Positions 1 to 10,548 of a DNA stretch of 64,000 nt are shown here, one piece after another (the stretch's first letter is position 1; the number at the start of each line of letters is the position of its first letter). The notes beneath the pieces were generated by a model. It did no database searches. It saw only the letters and a list, made by a program, of their open reading frames with translations, and was not told the DNA's origin. The stretch comes from an uncultured Clostridia bacterium (GTDB lineage Bacteria > Bacillota > Clostridia > Christensenellales > UBA3700): assembly GCA_945872615.1 (NCBI GenBank), contig CAMBZZ010000001.1, positions 216,366 to 280,365 on the forward strand, given 5' to 3'. The position numbers were made by a program, and so were the translations under genes.

Positions 1-1335
1 AAGTCCGCCCTTAAACTTTTGCTCTGCGCCCGCTTGCGACTTCTTTTGATGTTCTGCAAAAGCGTTGTGGTAGCCCTCTATGTCCACGCCGAAGCCCTTC
101 TCCTTGCATATTTCTTGCGTCATTTCGATTGGGAAGCCGTATGTGTCGTAAAGTCTAAACGCAGTCTTGCCGTTGAGCATACCGTTTTGGACGAATTTTA
201 GCACTTTTTCGATTTCTTTGATACCGTTCTCTAGCGTCTTGCCAAACTTCTCTTCTTCCTTGGCAATCTCGGTAAGCACCTTGTCTCTATTGTCGGCAAG
301 TTCGGTATATATATCGCAATATTTGTCGATAAACATCTCGGCGATAGTAACGAGTTCTTTGCTATCCATACCCAGTTGTCTTGCAAACCTAACCGAACGG
401 CGGAGAAGTCTACGGAGCACGTAACCTTGGTCAACGTTGGAAGGTACGATGCCCTTTTCGTCGCCTATCATAAAGGTTGCGGTACGCATATGATCGGCTA
501 TGATGCGCATTGCGCGGGTCTCTTCCTCGCCCTTGCCGTATTCCTTGCCACACAAACTGCTGATTTTGGCAATAACGTCGGCAAAAAGGTCGGTTTCGTA
601 CACCGATTGATAGCCGTTGAGCATGCAAATTGTTCTCTCAAGCCCCATACCCGTGTCTACGTTCTTTTGTGCGAGCGGTTGGAAGTTGCCTTCCTTGTCA
701 CGATTGAATTGCATAAATACGTTGTTCCAAATCTCCACGTACTTGCCACAATCGCACGCAGGCGAGCAATCCTCCCCGCAAGGCTCTTTACCCGTGTCTA
801 TAAATATCTCGGTATCGCTGCCGCAAGGTCCCGTTGGTCCTGCGTACCACCAGTTGTTCTCCTTAGGCAAATAGAAAATTTTGTCCTTGGCAATGCCGAG
901 CTCGTTCCACTTCTTAGCGGCGATTTCGTCTCTTTCGCAATCTTCGTCGCCCGCAAACACGCTGACGGCGATCTTTTCGGTAGGAATCTCCAAAACCTTG
1001 GTAAGAAATTCAAAGCTAAATTCTATAGATTCTTCTCTAAAGTAGTCGCCCAAAGACCAGTTGCCCAGCATTTCGAAGAAGGTGCAATGCGTTGCGTCGC
1101 CTACTTCGTCAATGTCGCCCGTTCTTACGCACTTTTGCACGTCGCATAGGCGTTTGCCCGCAGGGTGTTTTTGTCCCAAAAGATAAGGTACTAAAGGGTG
1201 CATACCCGCAGTGGTGAAGAGCACCGACGGGTCGTTCTCAGGGATAAGCGAAGCCGACGGAATTACGGCGTGTCCCTTGGACTTGAAAAACTCTAAATAA
1301 CTGTCTCTAAGTTCTCTCGATGTCATTTTTTTCAT
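1..1335 (-). CDS. alaS: Alanyl-tRNA synthetase, N-terminal part (runs off the window start)
   Basis: Minus-strand translation from ATG at 1335: MKKMTSRELRDSYLEFFKSKGHAVIPSASLIPENDPSVLFTTAGMHPLVPYLLGQKHP..., a classic AlaS N-terminus. Open to the window edge, so absent from the ORF track. Confidence 0.97.
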   Translation of the reverse strand, partial: MKKMTSRELRDSYLEFFKSKGHAVIPSASLIPENDPSVLFTTAGMHPLVPYLLGQKHPAGKRLCDVQKCVRTGDIDEVGDATHCTFFEMLGNWSLGDYFREESIEFSFEFLTKVLEIPTEKIAVSVFAGDEDCERDEIAAKKWNELGIAKDKIFYLPKENNWWYAGPTGPCGSDTEIFIDTGKEPCGEDCSPACDCGKYVEIWNNVFMQFNRDKEGNFQPLAQKNVDTGMGLERTICMLNGYQSVYETDLFADVIAKISSLCGKEYGKGEEETRAMRIIADHMRTATFMIGDEKGIVPSNVDQGYVLRRLLRRSVRFARQLGMDSKELVTIAEMFIDKYCDIYTELADNRDKVLTEIAKEEEKFGKTLENGIKEIEKVLKFVQNGMLNGKTAFRLYDTYGFPIEMTQEICKEKGFGVDIEGYHNAFAEHQKKSQAGAEQKFKGGL

Positions 1336-1350
1336 AATATACTTCCTCTT

Positions 1351-3471
1351 TTAGTTATAAAATAAAATATCCGAATACGTTGGATAAGGCCAAATATCCT
1401 TTGGCATCATTCCTTCGAGTTTGTCGATGACTTCCCTAATGCTGTCCATAAGTGTTAGCACTTGGTCTCTCACCAAAATAGCTTGTTTGTTGACGTCCTT
1501 GCTCTGCCCTGCCGTATTTTTGGCAAACTTGAGCTTTTCTATTCTGTTGTCCAGCATATTGAGTAGCTCCGACACGTTGAGCAAATGTTTGTTTTGCACG
1601 TCTGCAAGATTAGGCGCAACGAGGTTGAGCGCATTGATTTGAGAGGCGAGAATGCTCTGGTACTTCATAGTCGCCGGCAAAATGTTTTGCTTGACCATCA
1701 TTATCAAAGTTTCCGCTTCGATGCCCGCAGACTTGATATAGTTGTCTAGATATATCGCTTGTCTGCTCTCTATCTCTCTGCGCGTCATGACCTTGTGCTT
1801 CTCGAAGAGCTCGACGTTTTTGTCCCTAGTAAAGGTCTCGTAAGCGTCAACGCTGTTTTCTAACACTTCCAAGCCTCTGCGACGAGCTTCTTTGCTCCAC
1901 TCTTTGCTGTAGCCGTTGCCGTTGAACACTACTCTGCTGTGCTTGGTGTACAGCTCCTTTACCAAGTCTACTATTGCCCCGTCAAGTTCGTTAGGCTTAA
2001 CCTTCTCCAGTCTATCGCAAATGTCGGATAGCACGTCCGCAGTAGTCGTATTGAGAATGACGCACGGCGTAGATAACGTCGCCGATGCACCTACCATTCT
2101 AAACTCAAACTTGTTGCCCGTAAAAGCGATAGGCGCTGTACGATTGCGGTCGCTGGTGTCCTTGCCGAGTTCGGCAAGATAATTGACGCCCGACTTGATA
2201 TATTCTTTGACTCTTACGCCCACTTCTTCGCCTGCACAAATGGCGTCGAACATCTTCTCCATATCTTCGCCCGTATAGACGGATATAATGGCAGGGGGCG
2301 CTTCGTTGCCACCTAGTCTTGCCTCATTGCCAAGACTTGCAGCACTCATGCGAATGAGATCGGAATACTTGTCCACCGCCGCGATGACCGCCGTAAAGAA
2401 CAACAAAAACGTCCTGTTGTGGCTCGGGTCGCTGCCGGGCTTGAGCAAGTTTACGCCGTCGTCGGTACTCAAAGACCAATTACAATGCTTACCGCTTCCG
2501 TTGATATTGGCAAAAGGTTTCTCGTGTAACAAACATGCGAGATTGTGATTTTCCGCCACCTTCTTGAGCGTCTCCATAATAAGTTGGTTTTGGTCGGTAG
2601 CCAAGTTGGCTACGCTGAAAATAGGCGCTAGTTCGTGCTGAGCGGGAGCAGCTTCGTTGTGCTCCGTCTTGGCGGTGATGCCGAGTTTCCAAAGTTCTTC
2701 GTCCACGTCCGCCATAAAGTCGCTGACCCTATCTCTGATAGAGGCGTAATATTGGTCGTTCTTCTCTTGTCCCTTTGGTGGGAGCGCACCGAAGAGCGTC
2801 CTGCCCGTAAATCTAAGGTCGTCACGCTTGTTGAAGTCCTTTTTGTCAATCAAAAAGTACTCCTGCTCTCCGCCCACGTTGACGATAACCTTGTTTGCTT
2901 GTACGCCCAAAATTTTGAGCAGTCTAAGTCCTTGCTTGTTGATGGCTTCCATTGACTTGAGTAGTGGCGTCTTTTTGTCGAGAGCGTCGCCCGTATAACT
3001 GCAAAACGCCGTAGGAATATACAGTACGCCCGTGCCGTTTTTGCTCCTCTTGATAAAGGCGGGAGACGAGCAGTCCCATATCGTGTAGCCCCTTGCCTCG
3101 AAGGTCGCTCTTATTCCTCCCGAAGGGAAAGACGACGCGTCGGCTTCACCCTTGCGAAGATTGCTACCGGTAAATTCCAACACCGTATTGCCGTTTTTGT
3201 CCAACGCAATAAAGCTGTCGTGCTTCTCCGCCGTGGTGCCCGTCAAAGGTTGAAACCAATGCGTGTAGTGGGTCGCACCGTTTTGCGAAGCCCATTCTTT
3301 CATCGCCGCGGCAACTTCGTTGGCAAGTTCTTTGCCAAGCTGTTTGCCTTGGTCGATGACCTCTCTCAACTCCTTATACGCACTCTCGGAAAGATACTTT
3401 TTCATTGTCGCGTCGTCAAAAACGTTGCAACCGAAAAAATCCGTTATTTTTTTACTCTCGGTAATTCGCAT
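1351..3471 (-). CDS. glnN: Glutamine synthetase type III
   Basis: 706 aa; GSIII-size protein with KHCNWSLSTDDGVNLLKPG and GGNEAPPAIISVY motifs. Confidence 0.93.
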   Translation of the reverse strand: MRITESKKITDFFGCNVFDDATMKKYLSESAYKELREVIDQGKQLGKELANEVAAAMKEWASQNGATHYTHWFQPLTGTTAEKHDSFIALDKNGNTVLEFTGSNLRKGEADASSFPSGGIRATFEARGYTIWDCSSPAFIKRSKNGTGVLYIPTAFCSYTGDALDKKTPLLKSMEAINKQGLRLLKILGVQANKVIVNVGGEQEYFLIDKKDFNKRDDLRFTGRTLFGALPPKGQEKNDQYYASIRDRVSDFMADVDEELWKLGITAKTEHNEAAPAQHELAPIFSVANLATDQNQLIMETLKKVAENHNLACLLHEKPFANINGSGKHCNWSLSTDDGVNLLKPGSDPSHNRTFLLFFTAVIAAVDKYSDLIRMSAASLGNEARLGGNEAPPAIISVYTGEDMEKMFDAICAGEEVGVRVKEYIKSGVNYLAELGKDTSDRNRTAPIAFTGNKFEFRMVGASATLSTPCVILNTTTADVLSDICDRLEKVKPNELDGAIVDLVKELYTKHSRVVFNGNGYSKEWSKEARRRGLEVLENSVDAYETFTRDKNVELFEKHKVMTRREIESRQAIYLDNYIKSAGIEAETLIMMVKQNILPATMKYQSILASQINALNLVAPNLADVQNKHLLNVSELLNMLDNRIEKLKFAKNTAGQSKDVNKQAILVRDQVLTLMDSIREVIDKLEGMMPKDIWPYPTYSDILFYN

Positions 3472-3618
3472 ATCGGCTCCTCTGCCTAAGTCTTTAGAAT
3501 AGTTTTATTTTATATTAACGCAAAAAAAATAGCAAGGTTTTGACCTCACTATTTTATATTTTTGATAAGTAATCGTTATTAATCTGACAACTTTTTAATT
3601 TTTTGATAATCTTGCGTT

Positions 3619-6015
3619 CTATTCTGTTCTCAACGCCACTACCGCGTCTCTCTTAGAAGCGGTATATGACGGAATCAGCCCCGCTATTATCGTCAAAAGC
3701 GCACTGATGGCGATTAGCATCAATGCGTGCCAAGGAGATAATGAACATAGCGTGGTTATGCCCGATTTCGCGCCGATGATAAGATTGATAGGTATGCTGA
3801 GAATATAGGTGACTATTACGCCTATCGTACCCGCTACCGCACCTATTATCGTTGTTTCGGCATTAAACACGTTGAGAATATCGCTTTTTCTCGCGCCGAG
3901 ACTTCGCAAAATACCTATTTCTTTGGTGCGCTCAACCACCGACACGTATGTGATAACTCCTATCATTACCGAACTGACAAGCAGCGATAACGCGGCGAAG
4001 CAAATGAGTGCAATGGACACGATATTGACGGTAGAGCCCATCATATCGGTGGCGAACTTGGACATATCTGTGTAATCGACCTTTTCTCCCGTCCAAGCGT
4101 CGAGATACTCCGTCACCTTTTGCTTGCCGTCAAAGTCTTTCGGATATATATTGATGCCGATAGGCAACGCGCTTCCGCCGATGGTTAATAGCACGTCTTG
4201 CGCTTGTTTTTCGTTGATTGTGCTACCAGTAAAGACGTTTTTGGTCATATCGGCTTTTTGGGCTTGCACGATATTAGACGCGAGGCTGTCTTGCATTACG
4301 TATCGGGTGAGTTCGGAAGTATAGGCTATTCCCGTAGAAAGCATACCTATCATATTGTCGGGTCTTTCTCTCAAAATTCCTACTATCTCGAGGTCGATTA
4401 TACCCGTGTTGTCGGTACTCCTATACAAGTCGTATATATTGTTGATTTTATATACGCCATCGCCTTCGTCGTAATAGTAATAGGCGTTGTTGGTGACGAG
4501 TTTAAGTTTGACGCCGAGCAAGTCGTCAAAGGATATTCGTTGGTAGGTTTGATAACTCATTCCCAGCGACGCGAGCAACGATTGGCTGAGTTGGTTGGAC
4601 TTGTCGATGACGAGTACGACTTGATTTTTCTCGGTAGGGAACTTGCCCTTTAGCAGTTGATATTGGCTTAGCACGTAAGCCTCGTCGCCCACCATCTCTT
4701 GCCAGTTGACGTCGGGAAATTGTTCTCCACCCGTCATAGAACCCATCATATCCGCCATGCTCGACATGTGATTGACCTTGGTATACGGACCCGCTAAGTA
4801 GTCAAAATAATTGGTATTAACCTTGCCGATGACGTTCATATCTATGCCGTAACTGTAAATCACACCGTCCACGTAGTTTTTGTTCTCCAACTCGGACACG
4901 TAATCGACGTATTCTTGCGTGATGTTGTTGGTCTTGATTAGATCCTTCATATTAGCCATAGGGTCGTACGGATAGACTACTTCTTCGTCGGGATATTGCG
5001 GTCTCGAATTGGTGGTCGTACCTCCCGGGGACATCATCATCTCCATCATTTTATTGGTATCGATACTCTCTTTGGCAATCTGAATAGGATAACTCGCCAG
5101 CACCGTCTTCTCCATTTGATTGATATACGTCTGCATGCCGTTGGAAATCGCAAGTACGAGCGCCACGCCTATTATGCCTATACTGCCCGCAATAGCGGTC
5201 ATTATAGTCCTACCCTTTTTGGTACGAAGGTTGTTGAAAGAAAGTTTGAGAGCCGTCCAAAAACTCATAGAGGTCTTTTTGAGATCCTTTTTCTTTTCTT
5301 TGACGCTCTTTTCTTGCTCGCTAGGCTCGTACCGATAACTAAACGGGTCGGAATCCGACACCACCGCACCGTCGTTGAGGCGGACTATTCTCGTAGCGTA
5401 TTGTTGCGCTAGTTCGGGATTGTGCGTAACCATTATTACGAGTTTTTCTTTGGATATTTCTTTGAGAATATCCATTATTTGAACGCTGGTAGCGCTGTCC
5501 AACGCTCCCGTCGGCTCATCGGCGAGAATTATGTCGGGATTGTTGACGAGTGCTCTGGCAATGGAAACTCTCTGCATTTGTCCGCCAGAGAGTTCGTTGG
5601 GGCGTTTGTTGACTTTGTCCTCAAGCCCCACGTCTTTGAGAGCTTGCAAAGCTCTACGCTTGCGCTCTTCTCTACCCACGCCCGACAAGGTGAGCGCCAT
5701 CTCTACGTTGGCAAGAATAGACACGTGAGAGATAAGATTGTAACTTTGAAAAATAAAACCTATGCGATTGTTGCGATACGCGTCCCAATCCACGTCCTTA
5801 TACCTGCTAGTGGATACTCCGTTGATAACGAGGTCTCCCTCGGTATATCTGTCAAGACCGCCTATTATGTTGAGCATAGTGGTCTTGCCGCAGCCCGACT
5901 GCCCCAATACCGCTACGAACTCGCTCTCTCTAAAATCAAGGCTTATGCCTTTGAGCGCGTGAACGACGTTGTCGCCTTGCCCGTAGTTTTTGACAATATT
6001 TTTTAGTTGCAACAT
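3619..6015 (-). CDS. ABC transporter, fused ATP-binding and MacB/FtsX-type permease
   Basis: Walker [10 protein letters not shown], signature [21 protein letters not shown]-terminal TM helices of FtsX type. The ORF track starts at 6039; ATG at 6015 ([12 protein letters not shown]) is preferred. Confidence 0.93.
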   Translation of the reverse strand: MLQLKNIVKNYGQGDNVVHALKGISLDFRESEFVAVLGQSGCGKTTMLNIIGGLDRYTEGDLVINGVSTSRYKDVDWDAYRNNRIGFIFQSYNLISHVSILANVEMALTLSGVGREERKRRALQALKDVGLEDKVNKRPNELSGGQMQRVSIARALVNNPDIILADEPTGALDSATSVQIMDILKEISKEKLVIMVTHNPELAQQYATRIVRLNDGAVVSDSDPFSYRYEPSEQEKSVKEKKKDLKKTSMSFWTALKLSFNNLRTKKGRTIMTAIAGSIGIIGVALVLAISNGMQTYINQMEKTVLASYPIQIAKESIDTNKMMEMMMSPGGTTTNSRPQYPDEEVVYPYDPMANMKDLIKTNNITQEYVDYVSELENKNYVDGVIYSYGIDMNVIGKVNTNYFDYLAGPYTKVNHMSSMADMMGSMTGGEQFPDVNWQEMVGDEAYVLSQYQLLKGKFPTEKNQVVLVIDKSNQLSQSLLASLGMSYQTYQRISFDDLLGVKLKLVTNNAYYYYDEGDGVYKINNIYDLYRSTDNTGIIDLEIVGILRERPDNMIGMLSTGIAYTSELTRYVMQDSLASNIVQAQKADMTKNVFTGSTINEKQAQDVLLTIGGSALPIGINIYPKDFDGKQKVTEYLDAWTGEKVDYTDMSKFATDMMGSTVNIVSIALICFAALSLLVSSVMIGVITYVSVVERTKEIGILRSLGARKSDILNVFNAETTIIGAVAGTIGVIVTYILSIPINLIIGAKSGITTLCSLSPWHALMLIAISALLTIIAGLIPSYTASKRDAVVALRTE

Positions 6016-6339
6016 ATTGCTCTCCCCATGCCTATGCAATTCGTTTGATTTATTCTATCATAAATGTTGAGAGCAAAAAACCCTAACAGACTAAAAAACT
6101 ATCGTTTTACTTAACTTTTACAAAATTAGCTCCGCATTGCAGACGTGGGCTCTTAGGATTAGACTTAAGAAGTTATGCCAAAAAGTCAAAGCCGCCGACT
6201 TGACTTATCGATGACAAAACGACAACAAAATACTAAAAAACTCGATACGTGTCCTAAAAATCACACTATCTGCATATCAATTTCCTTATATCAAACTTCA
6301 CTTATACACGTTGCCGCTTAATCGACTTTTGCAAAATAG

Positions 6340-6378
6340 GTATACAATAACCCCGCTCTTTGCGGGGTTATTGTATAC
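6340..6378. terminator. Perfect 17-bp inverted repeat, terminator of the SDR gene
   Basis: gtatacaataaccccgc-tcttt-gcggggttattgtatac directly after the SDR stop. Confidence 0.75.
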
Positions 6379-6384
6379 GCCTTG

Positions 6385-7131
6385 TCACGTGCGAGCAAGT
6401 CCGTCTACGCTCAATACGACACCCGTTATATAACTTGCCTTGTCGCTTGCCAGAAAAACGAATGCGTTGGCTATATCTTCAGGCTCACCCATGCGGCGCA
6501 AAGGCACCATTTTGATGAGTGGAGCAATGACTTGTTCGGGCACGGCTTTCATCATATCCGTCCTGGTGATGCCCGGAGCAACCGCGTTGACTCTTATTCC
6601 GAAAGGTCCAAGTTCTCTCGCAAGAGATAGCGTAAGTCCGTTGATTGCGAATTTTGACATAGGATAAGCAACTCCCGACGGTTGACCGTATATACTTACC
6701 ATACTGCTAGTATTGAGGATGCACCCGCACCCGCGTTCTTTCATACCGTCGACAACGGCACGAGCGCAGTTGAACACTCCTTTGACGTTGAGGTCCATAA
6801 TCTTGTCAAACATCTCGGTTGTATAATCGGTAAACTTTTCACTAGCCGACAAGCCCGCATTGTTGACGAGAATATCGATTTTTCCGTATTCTTTTTCTAC
6901 TTGTTCAAAAGCGTCTTTTACTTGTCGATAATCGGCAAGGTCGGGACTAATGCCTTTTACATTCCAATCAGGGTTTTCCGCTTTCAACTCGGCAACGGCT
7001 TTTTCTGCGCTCGCTGGTTTGGACCCGCATAAAACTACGCTAGCACCTTCTTTGAGAAACTCCTTGACCGTCGCAAAGCCTATACCTCTGGAGCCGCCCG
7101 TAACAATAGCTACTTTTCCTTCCAACAACAT
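6385..7131 (-). CDS. SDR family oxidoreductase (FabG-like)
   Basis: 248 aa; TGGSRGIG cofactor motif, NNAG, YxxxK (YPMSK). Confidence 0.92.
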   Translation of the reverse strand: MLLEGKVAIVTGGSRGIGFATVKEFLKEGASVVLCGSKPASAEKAVAELKAENPDWNVKGISPDLADYRQVKDAFEQVEKEYGKIDILVNNAGLSASEKFTDYTTEMFDKIMDLNVKGVFNCARAVVDGMKERGCGCILNTSSMVSIYGQPSGVAYPMSKFAINGLTLSLARELGPFGIRVNAVAPGITRTDMMKAVPEQVIAPLIKMVPLRRMGEPEDIANAFVFLASDKASYITGVVLSVDGLART

Positions 7132-7258
7132 ATTATTTCTCCTTTCTCAACTTTTTTGTACTTAGTTTTGTACCAAGTCCTTATATGTTACTATATTTTT
7201 TTGTCCAAAAAGTCTAGATGGGAAAAATATGCAATTATATATATTTTTCGATAAAAAT

Positions 7259-7276
7259 CGCTCCCCAAAGGGAGCG
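7259..7276 (-). terminator. Rho-independent terminator after the thioesterase gene
   Basis: cgctccc-caaa-gggagcg stem; on the minus strand followed by ATTTTTATCG. Confidence 0.7.
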
Positions 7277-7281
7277 AAAAA

Positions 7282-7773
7282 TCATATATTTATTTCCGTT
7301 ACGTCATCGGGCAAGTATTCGTCTAATTGCTCGACCATATCTACGTCGGTGATTTTGGAAGGCGGCAGCTTGACGTAAATCGCTTCGCCTTCTGCCAAAA
7401 GCTTGCCGTCCTGGTCAAAAATCTCACTCTTGGCAGTAAAGCCTCGCTTGCTATTGGTGAGCAAGGTACCTACTCCCACGAGGGGGACGTCATACGGCAC
7501 GGGCTTACGGAATTTGAGTTTTAGGCTAGACGTTACTGCAAGCGTGTCGGGCTCATACGCCCATATAACACGCCCTGCCAGTTCGTCAAGCATACAAGAA
7601 ATCATTCCTCCGTGCGCCCTACCGGGGTAGGATTGATGAATTTCCTTGTACTCGAACAGCGTTGCCACCCTCTTGTCTTCCAACTCGTAAAAAGGCGCTT
7701 TGAGACCGCTGTCGTTGTAGAGCCCGCAGATGATGCACATCTTGCTGTTGTTTTGTTTTTTGACTACCTTCAT
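7282..7773 (-). CDS. PaaI-type hotdog thioesterase
   Basis: 163 aa; GRAHGGMISCMLDELAG followed by hotdog-like strands. Confidence 0.8.
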   Translation of the reverse strand: MKVVKKQNNSKMCIICGLYNDSGLKAPFYELEDKRVATLFEYKEIHQSYPGRAHGGMISCMLDELAGRVIWAYEPDTLAVTSSLKLKFRKPVPYDVPLVGVGTLLTNSKRGFTAKSEIFDQDGKLLAEGEAIYVKLPPSKITDVDMVEQLDEYLPDDVTEINI

Positions 7774-9302
7774 TTGACTATCAAGCTCTTACCCGTCATC
7801 TCGGCAGGAATTGCAAGTCCCATCATCTCGAGCATAGTAGGCGCAATGTCGCAAAGTTTGCCCTCGGTAAGTCCTTTGACGTCGTCGTTGCCTACCGCAA
7901 TGAGTGGAACGGGGTTGGTAGTGTGCGCCGTAAACGGCGTTCCGTCAGGCTCGAACATATAGTCACAGTTGCCGTGGTCGGCGGTAATCAACGCTTGACC
8001 GCCCACTTCCAAAATAGCGTCCACGACCTTCTTGACGCACTCGTCGGTAACCTCTACTGCCTTGACGGCAGCTTCCATAACGCCCGTATGTCCTACCATG
8101 TCGCAGTTGGCAAAGTTGAGAATCATAACGTCGTATTTGCCCGATTTGATGACTTCTACGGCTTTATCGCACACCTCATACGCGCTCATCTCAGGCTTTA
8201 AATCGAAGGTGGCAATCTTTGGAGAATCGATAAGAATTCTATCCTCGCCCGCATTAGGAGCTTCTACGCCACCGTTGAAGAAGAACGTAACGTGAGCGTA
8301 CTTTTGCGTCTCTGCAATACGGAATTGCTTGAGCCCCATTTTGGAGAGATACTCTCCCAAGGTGTTGACGTACTTTTCGGGTCTATAAGCCACGTCGAGA
8401 CGGTCGTTGAAGGTCACGTCGTATTGGGTAAAGGAGACAAAATTAGGCGCAAGGAAGCCTTTGGCTCTCTTGAAGCCCTTGAAGTCGTCGTAGATAAACG
8501 AACGGGTGATTTGTCTTGCTCTGTCGGGACGGAAGTTGAAGAAGATTATGCCGTCGCCACGACTGATAGTTGCGATAGGGTTGCCGTCCTTGGTGATGAC
8601 GGTAGGCAAAACAAACTCGTCGGTCACGCCGTTGTCGTAGCTATTTTGCATAGCCTCGATAGGGTCGGTTTCCGCTACGCCTTCACCGTCGACCATAGCT
8701 CTGTACGCCTTGTCCACTCTATCCCAAATATTGTCTCTATCCATTGCGTAGAAACGACCGTTGATAGTGGCAATTTCGCCAAAGCCTATCTCCTTAGTAT
8801 ATGCGACCAACTTTTCTATAAAGCCCTTGCCGCTGGTAGGAGGTACGTCTCTGCCGTCCATAAAGCAGTGGATATACACGTTGTCAAGTCCTCTCATCTT
8901 AGCCATTTTGATAGCGGCGAATAGGTGTTCTATGTGCGAGTGAACGCCACCGTCGGACACAAGTCCCATAAGGTGAAGTTTTCTGCCGCACGCCTTGGTC
9001 TTGTCCATAACGTCAACCAATGCCTTGTTGCTAAAGAAGTCTCCGTCGTCGATAGCCTTGGATATACGAGTAAGCTCTTGATATATAATTCTACCCGCGC
9101 CGATATTGAGGTGTCCTACCTCACTATTGCCCATTTGTCCGTCGGGAAGTCCCACCGCCAAACCGCTGGCGTTGAGGGAAGTAGACGGATATTTGTTCAT
9201 CATTTCGCTAACGTTGGGCGAAGTGATGACGGATATTGCGTTGTTGTCGGCAGGAGCGTTAAGCCCGTAGCCGTCCATAATAATCAATCCTGTAAATTTC
9301 AT
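7770..9302 (-). CDS. gpmI: 2,3-bisphosphoglycerate-independent phosphoglycerate mutase
   Basis: 510 aa; IMDGYGLN, GNSEVGHLNIGAGR, TADHGNCD. Confidence 0.97.
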   Translation of the reverse strand: MKFTGLIIMDGYGLNAPADNNAISVITSPNVSEMMNKYPSTSLNASGLAVGLPDGQMGNSEVGHLNIGAGRIIYQELTRISKAIDDGDFFSNKALVDVMDKTKACGRKLHLMGLVSDGGVHSHIEHLFAAIKMAKMRGLDNVYIHCFMDGRDVPPTSGKGFIEKLVAYTKEIGFGEIATINGRFYAMDRDNIWDRVDKAYRAMVDGEGVAETDPIEAMQNSYDNGVTDEFVLPTVITKDGNPIATISRGDGIIFFNFRPDRARQITRSFIYDDFKGFKRAKGFLAPNFVSFTQYDVTFNDRLDVAYRPEKYVNTLGEYLSKMGLKQFRIAETQKYAHVTFFFNGGVEAPNAGEDRILIDSPKIATFDLKPEMSAYEVCDKAVEVIKSGKYDVMILNFANCDMVGHTGVMEAAVKAVEVTDECVKKVVDAILEVGGQALITADHGNCDYMFEPDGTPFTAHTTNPVPLIAVGNDDVKGLTEGKLCDIAPTMLEMMGLAIPAEMTGKSLIVK

Positions 9303-9348
9303 AGTTTCCTTATAAGAAAGCCTTGATTTCTCAAGGCTTAAATAGTTT

Positions 9349-10098
9349 TTAGTATTTTACAACTTGAGAAAAGTCAACTGCTTTGAGTGACGCGCCACCG
9401 ATAAGTCCGCCGTCAATCTGTGGCATTGCCATCAGGTCGCTAGCATTCTTAGGGTTCATCGATCCGCCGTATTGGATACGAACTTTGTTCTCTGCGCAGT
9501 CTTTGCAATACAAGTCAGCCATCTTGTTGCGGATAATGGCAATGGTGTCGTTGGCTTCTTCTTTGGTAGCCGTCTTGCCCGTGCCGATTGCCCATACAGG
9601 CTCGTAAGCGATGACGATATTTTCGAGTTCCTCGTGTGGAATATCCTTGAACGCGCCCTCGGTTTGTCTAACGAGCACTTCTTCCACCTTACCGCTTTCT
9701 CTCTCTTCGAGGGTTTCGCCTACGCAGATGATTGGCTTAAGTCCCGCTGCGAGAGCTGCCTTAACTCTTGCGTTGACGGTTGCGTCGGTTTCACCGAAAT
9801 ATTGTCTTCTTTCGCTATGACCGATGATTACGTATTCTACGCCGAGTTCTACGAGCATCTTAGCGCTGATTTCACCCGTAAAAGCACCTTTTTCTGCCCA
9901 GTGTACGTTCTCTGCGCCAACTTTGATATTGGTGCCCTTGGTCATCTCGACTGCGGTGGCAAGGTCGGTGTATGGGGTGCAAATTACCACTTCTGCCTCA
10001 GCGTCCGCAACGAGCGGAATGAGGTCGGTTATCAATGCCTTGGTGTCGGCAATGGTGTTGTTCATTTTCCAGTTTCCTGCAATAATAGGTCTTCTCAT
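9349..10098 (-). CDS. tpiA: Triosephosphate isomerase
   Basis: 249 aa; GNWKMN, IGHSERR, AYEPVWAIGTGKTAT, YGGSMNPKN. Confidence 0.98.
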   Translation of the reverse strand: MRRPIIAGNWKMNNTIADTKALITDLIPLVADAEAEVVICTPYTDLATAVEMTKGTNIKVGAENVHWAEKGAFTGEISAKMLVELGVEYVIIGHSERRQYFGETDATVNARVKAALAAGLKPIICVGETLEERESGKVEEVLVRQTEGAFKDIPHEELENIVIAYEPVWAIGTGKTATKEEANDTIAIIRNKMADLYCKDCAENKVRIQYGGSMNPKNASDLMAMPQIDGGLIGGASLKAVDFSQVVKY

Positions 10099-10113
10099 TT
10101 TGTTACCTCTTTT

Positions 10114-10545
10114 CTATTTAGTTTGTTGCAAGGTAATGCTTGCAATCATATTTTTGTTGACAAAGTAAGTCGCTTTTACGCTACCGTCCTTTGCATATTT
10201 GTTGACTACGACGAAGTCGCCGTCAATCTCGTCTACCGTTCCTTCCACGATATCTTCTATCGTTGCAATGGTAACTTTTTGTCCCAAAATTCTTTCAAAA
10301 ATTCCGCTTTCCATAGTTTTGTCTCCTTGCAAATAGTTGCGATAATAAAACACTGCTTTCCTTTTCCTATTGCGATAACTCATCAAAACGAAGAACATGC
10401 AGATAGGAAACAAGTAGACGAATGGACTGATATAGTCGGGTCTGTATTGGAAAACACTCGTAATTAGTTTCGCAACACACGCAAATGCCAACAATACCGC
10501 CGCACAAGTCAGTAGGTTGTTGAAAACTCTCTTGGTCAGTTTCAT
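10114..10545 (-). CDS. Small protein: two predicted TM helices plus a soluble C-terminal domain; alternative internal start at 10314
   Basis: 143-aa ORF starting 3 nt after the pgk stop. An internal AAGGAG RBS sits upstream of ATG 10314, which would give a 66-aa soluble form MESGIFERILGQKVTIATIEDIVEGTV... Confidence 0.6.
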   Translation of the reverse strand: MKLTKRVFNNLLTCAAVLLAFACVAKLITSVFQYRPDYISPFVYLFPICMFFVLMSYRNRKRKAVFYYRNYLQGDKTMESGIFERILGQKVTIATIEDIVEGTVDEIDGDFVVVNKYAKDGSVKATYFVNKNMIASITLQQTK

Positions 10546-10548
10546 CTA

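Noticed and set aside
376-1149. 257-aa plus-strand ORF at the window start
   Set aside because: Antisense to clear alaS coding sequence.
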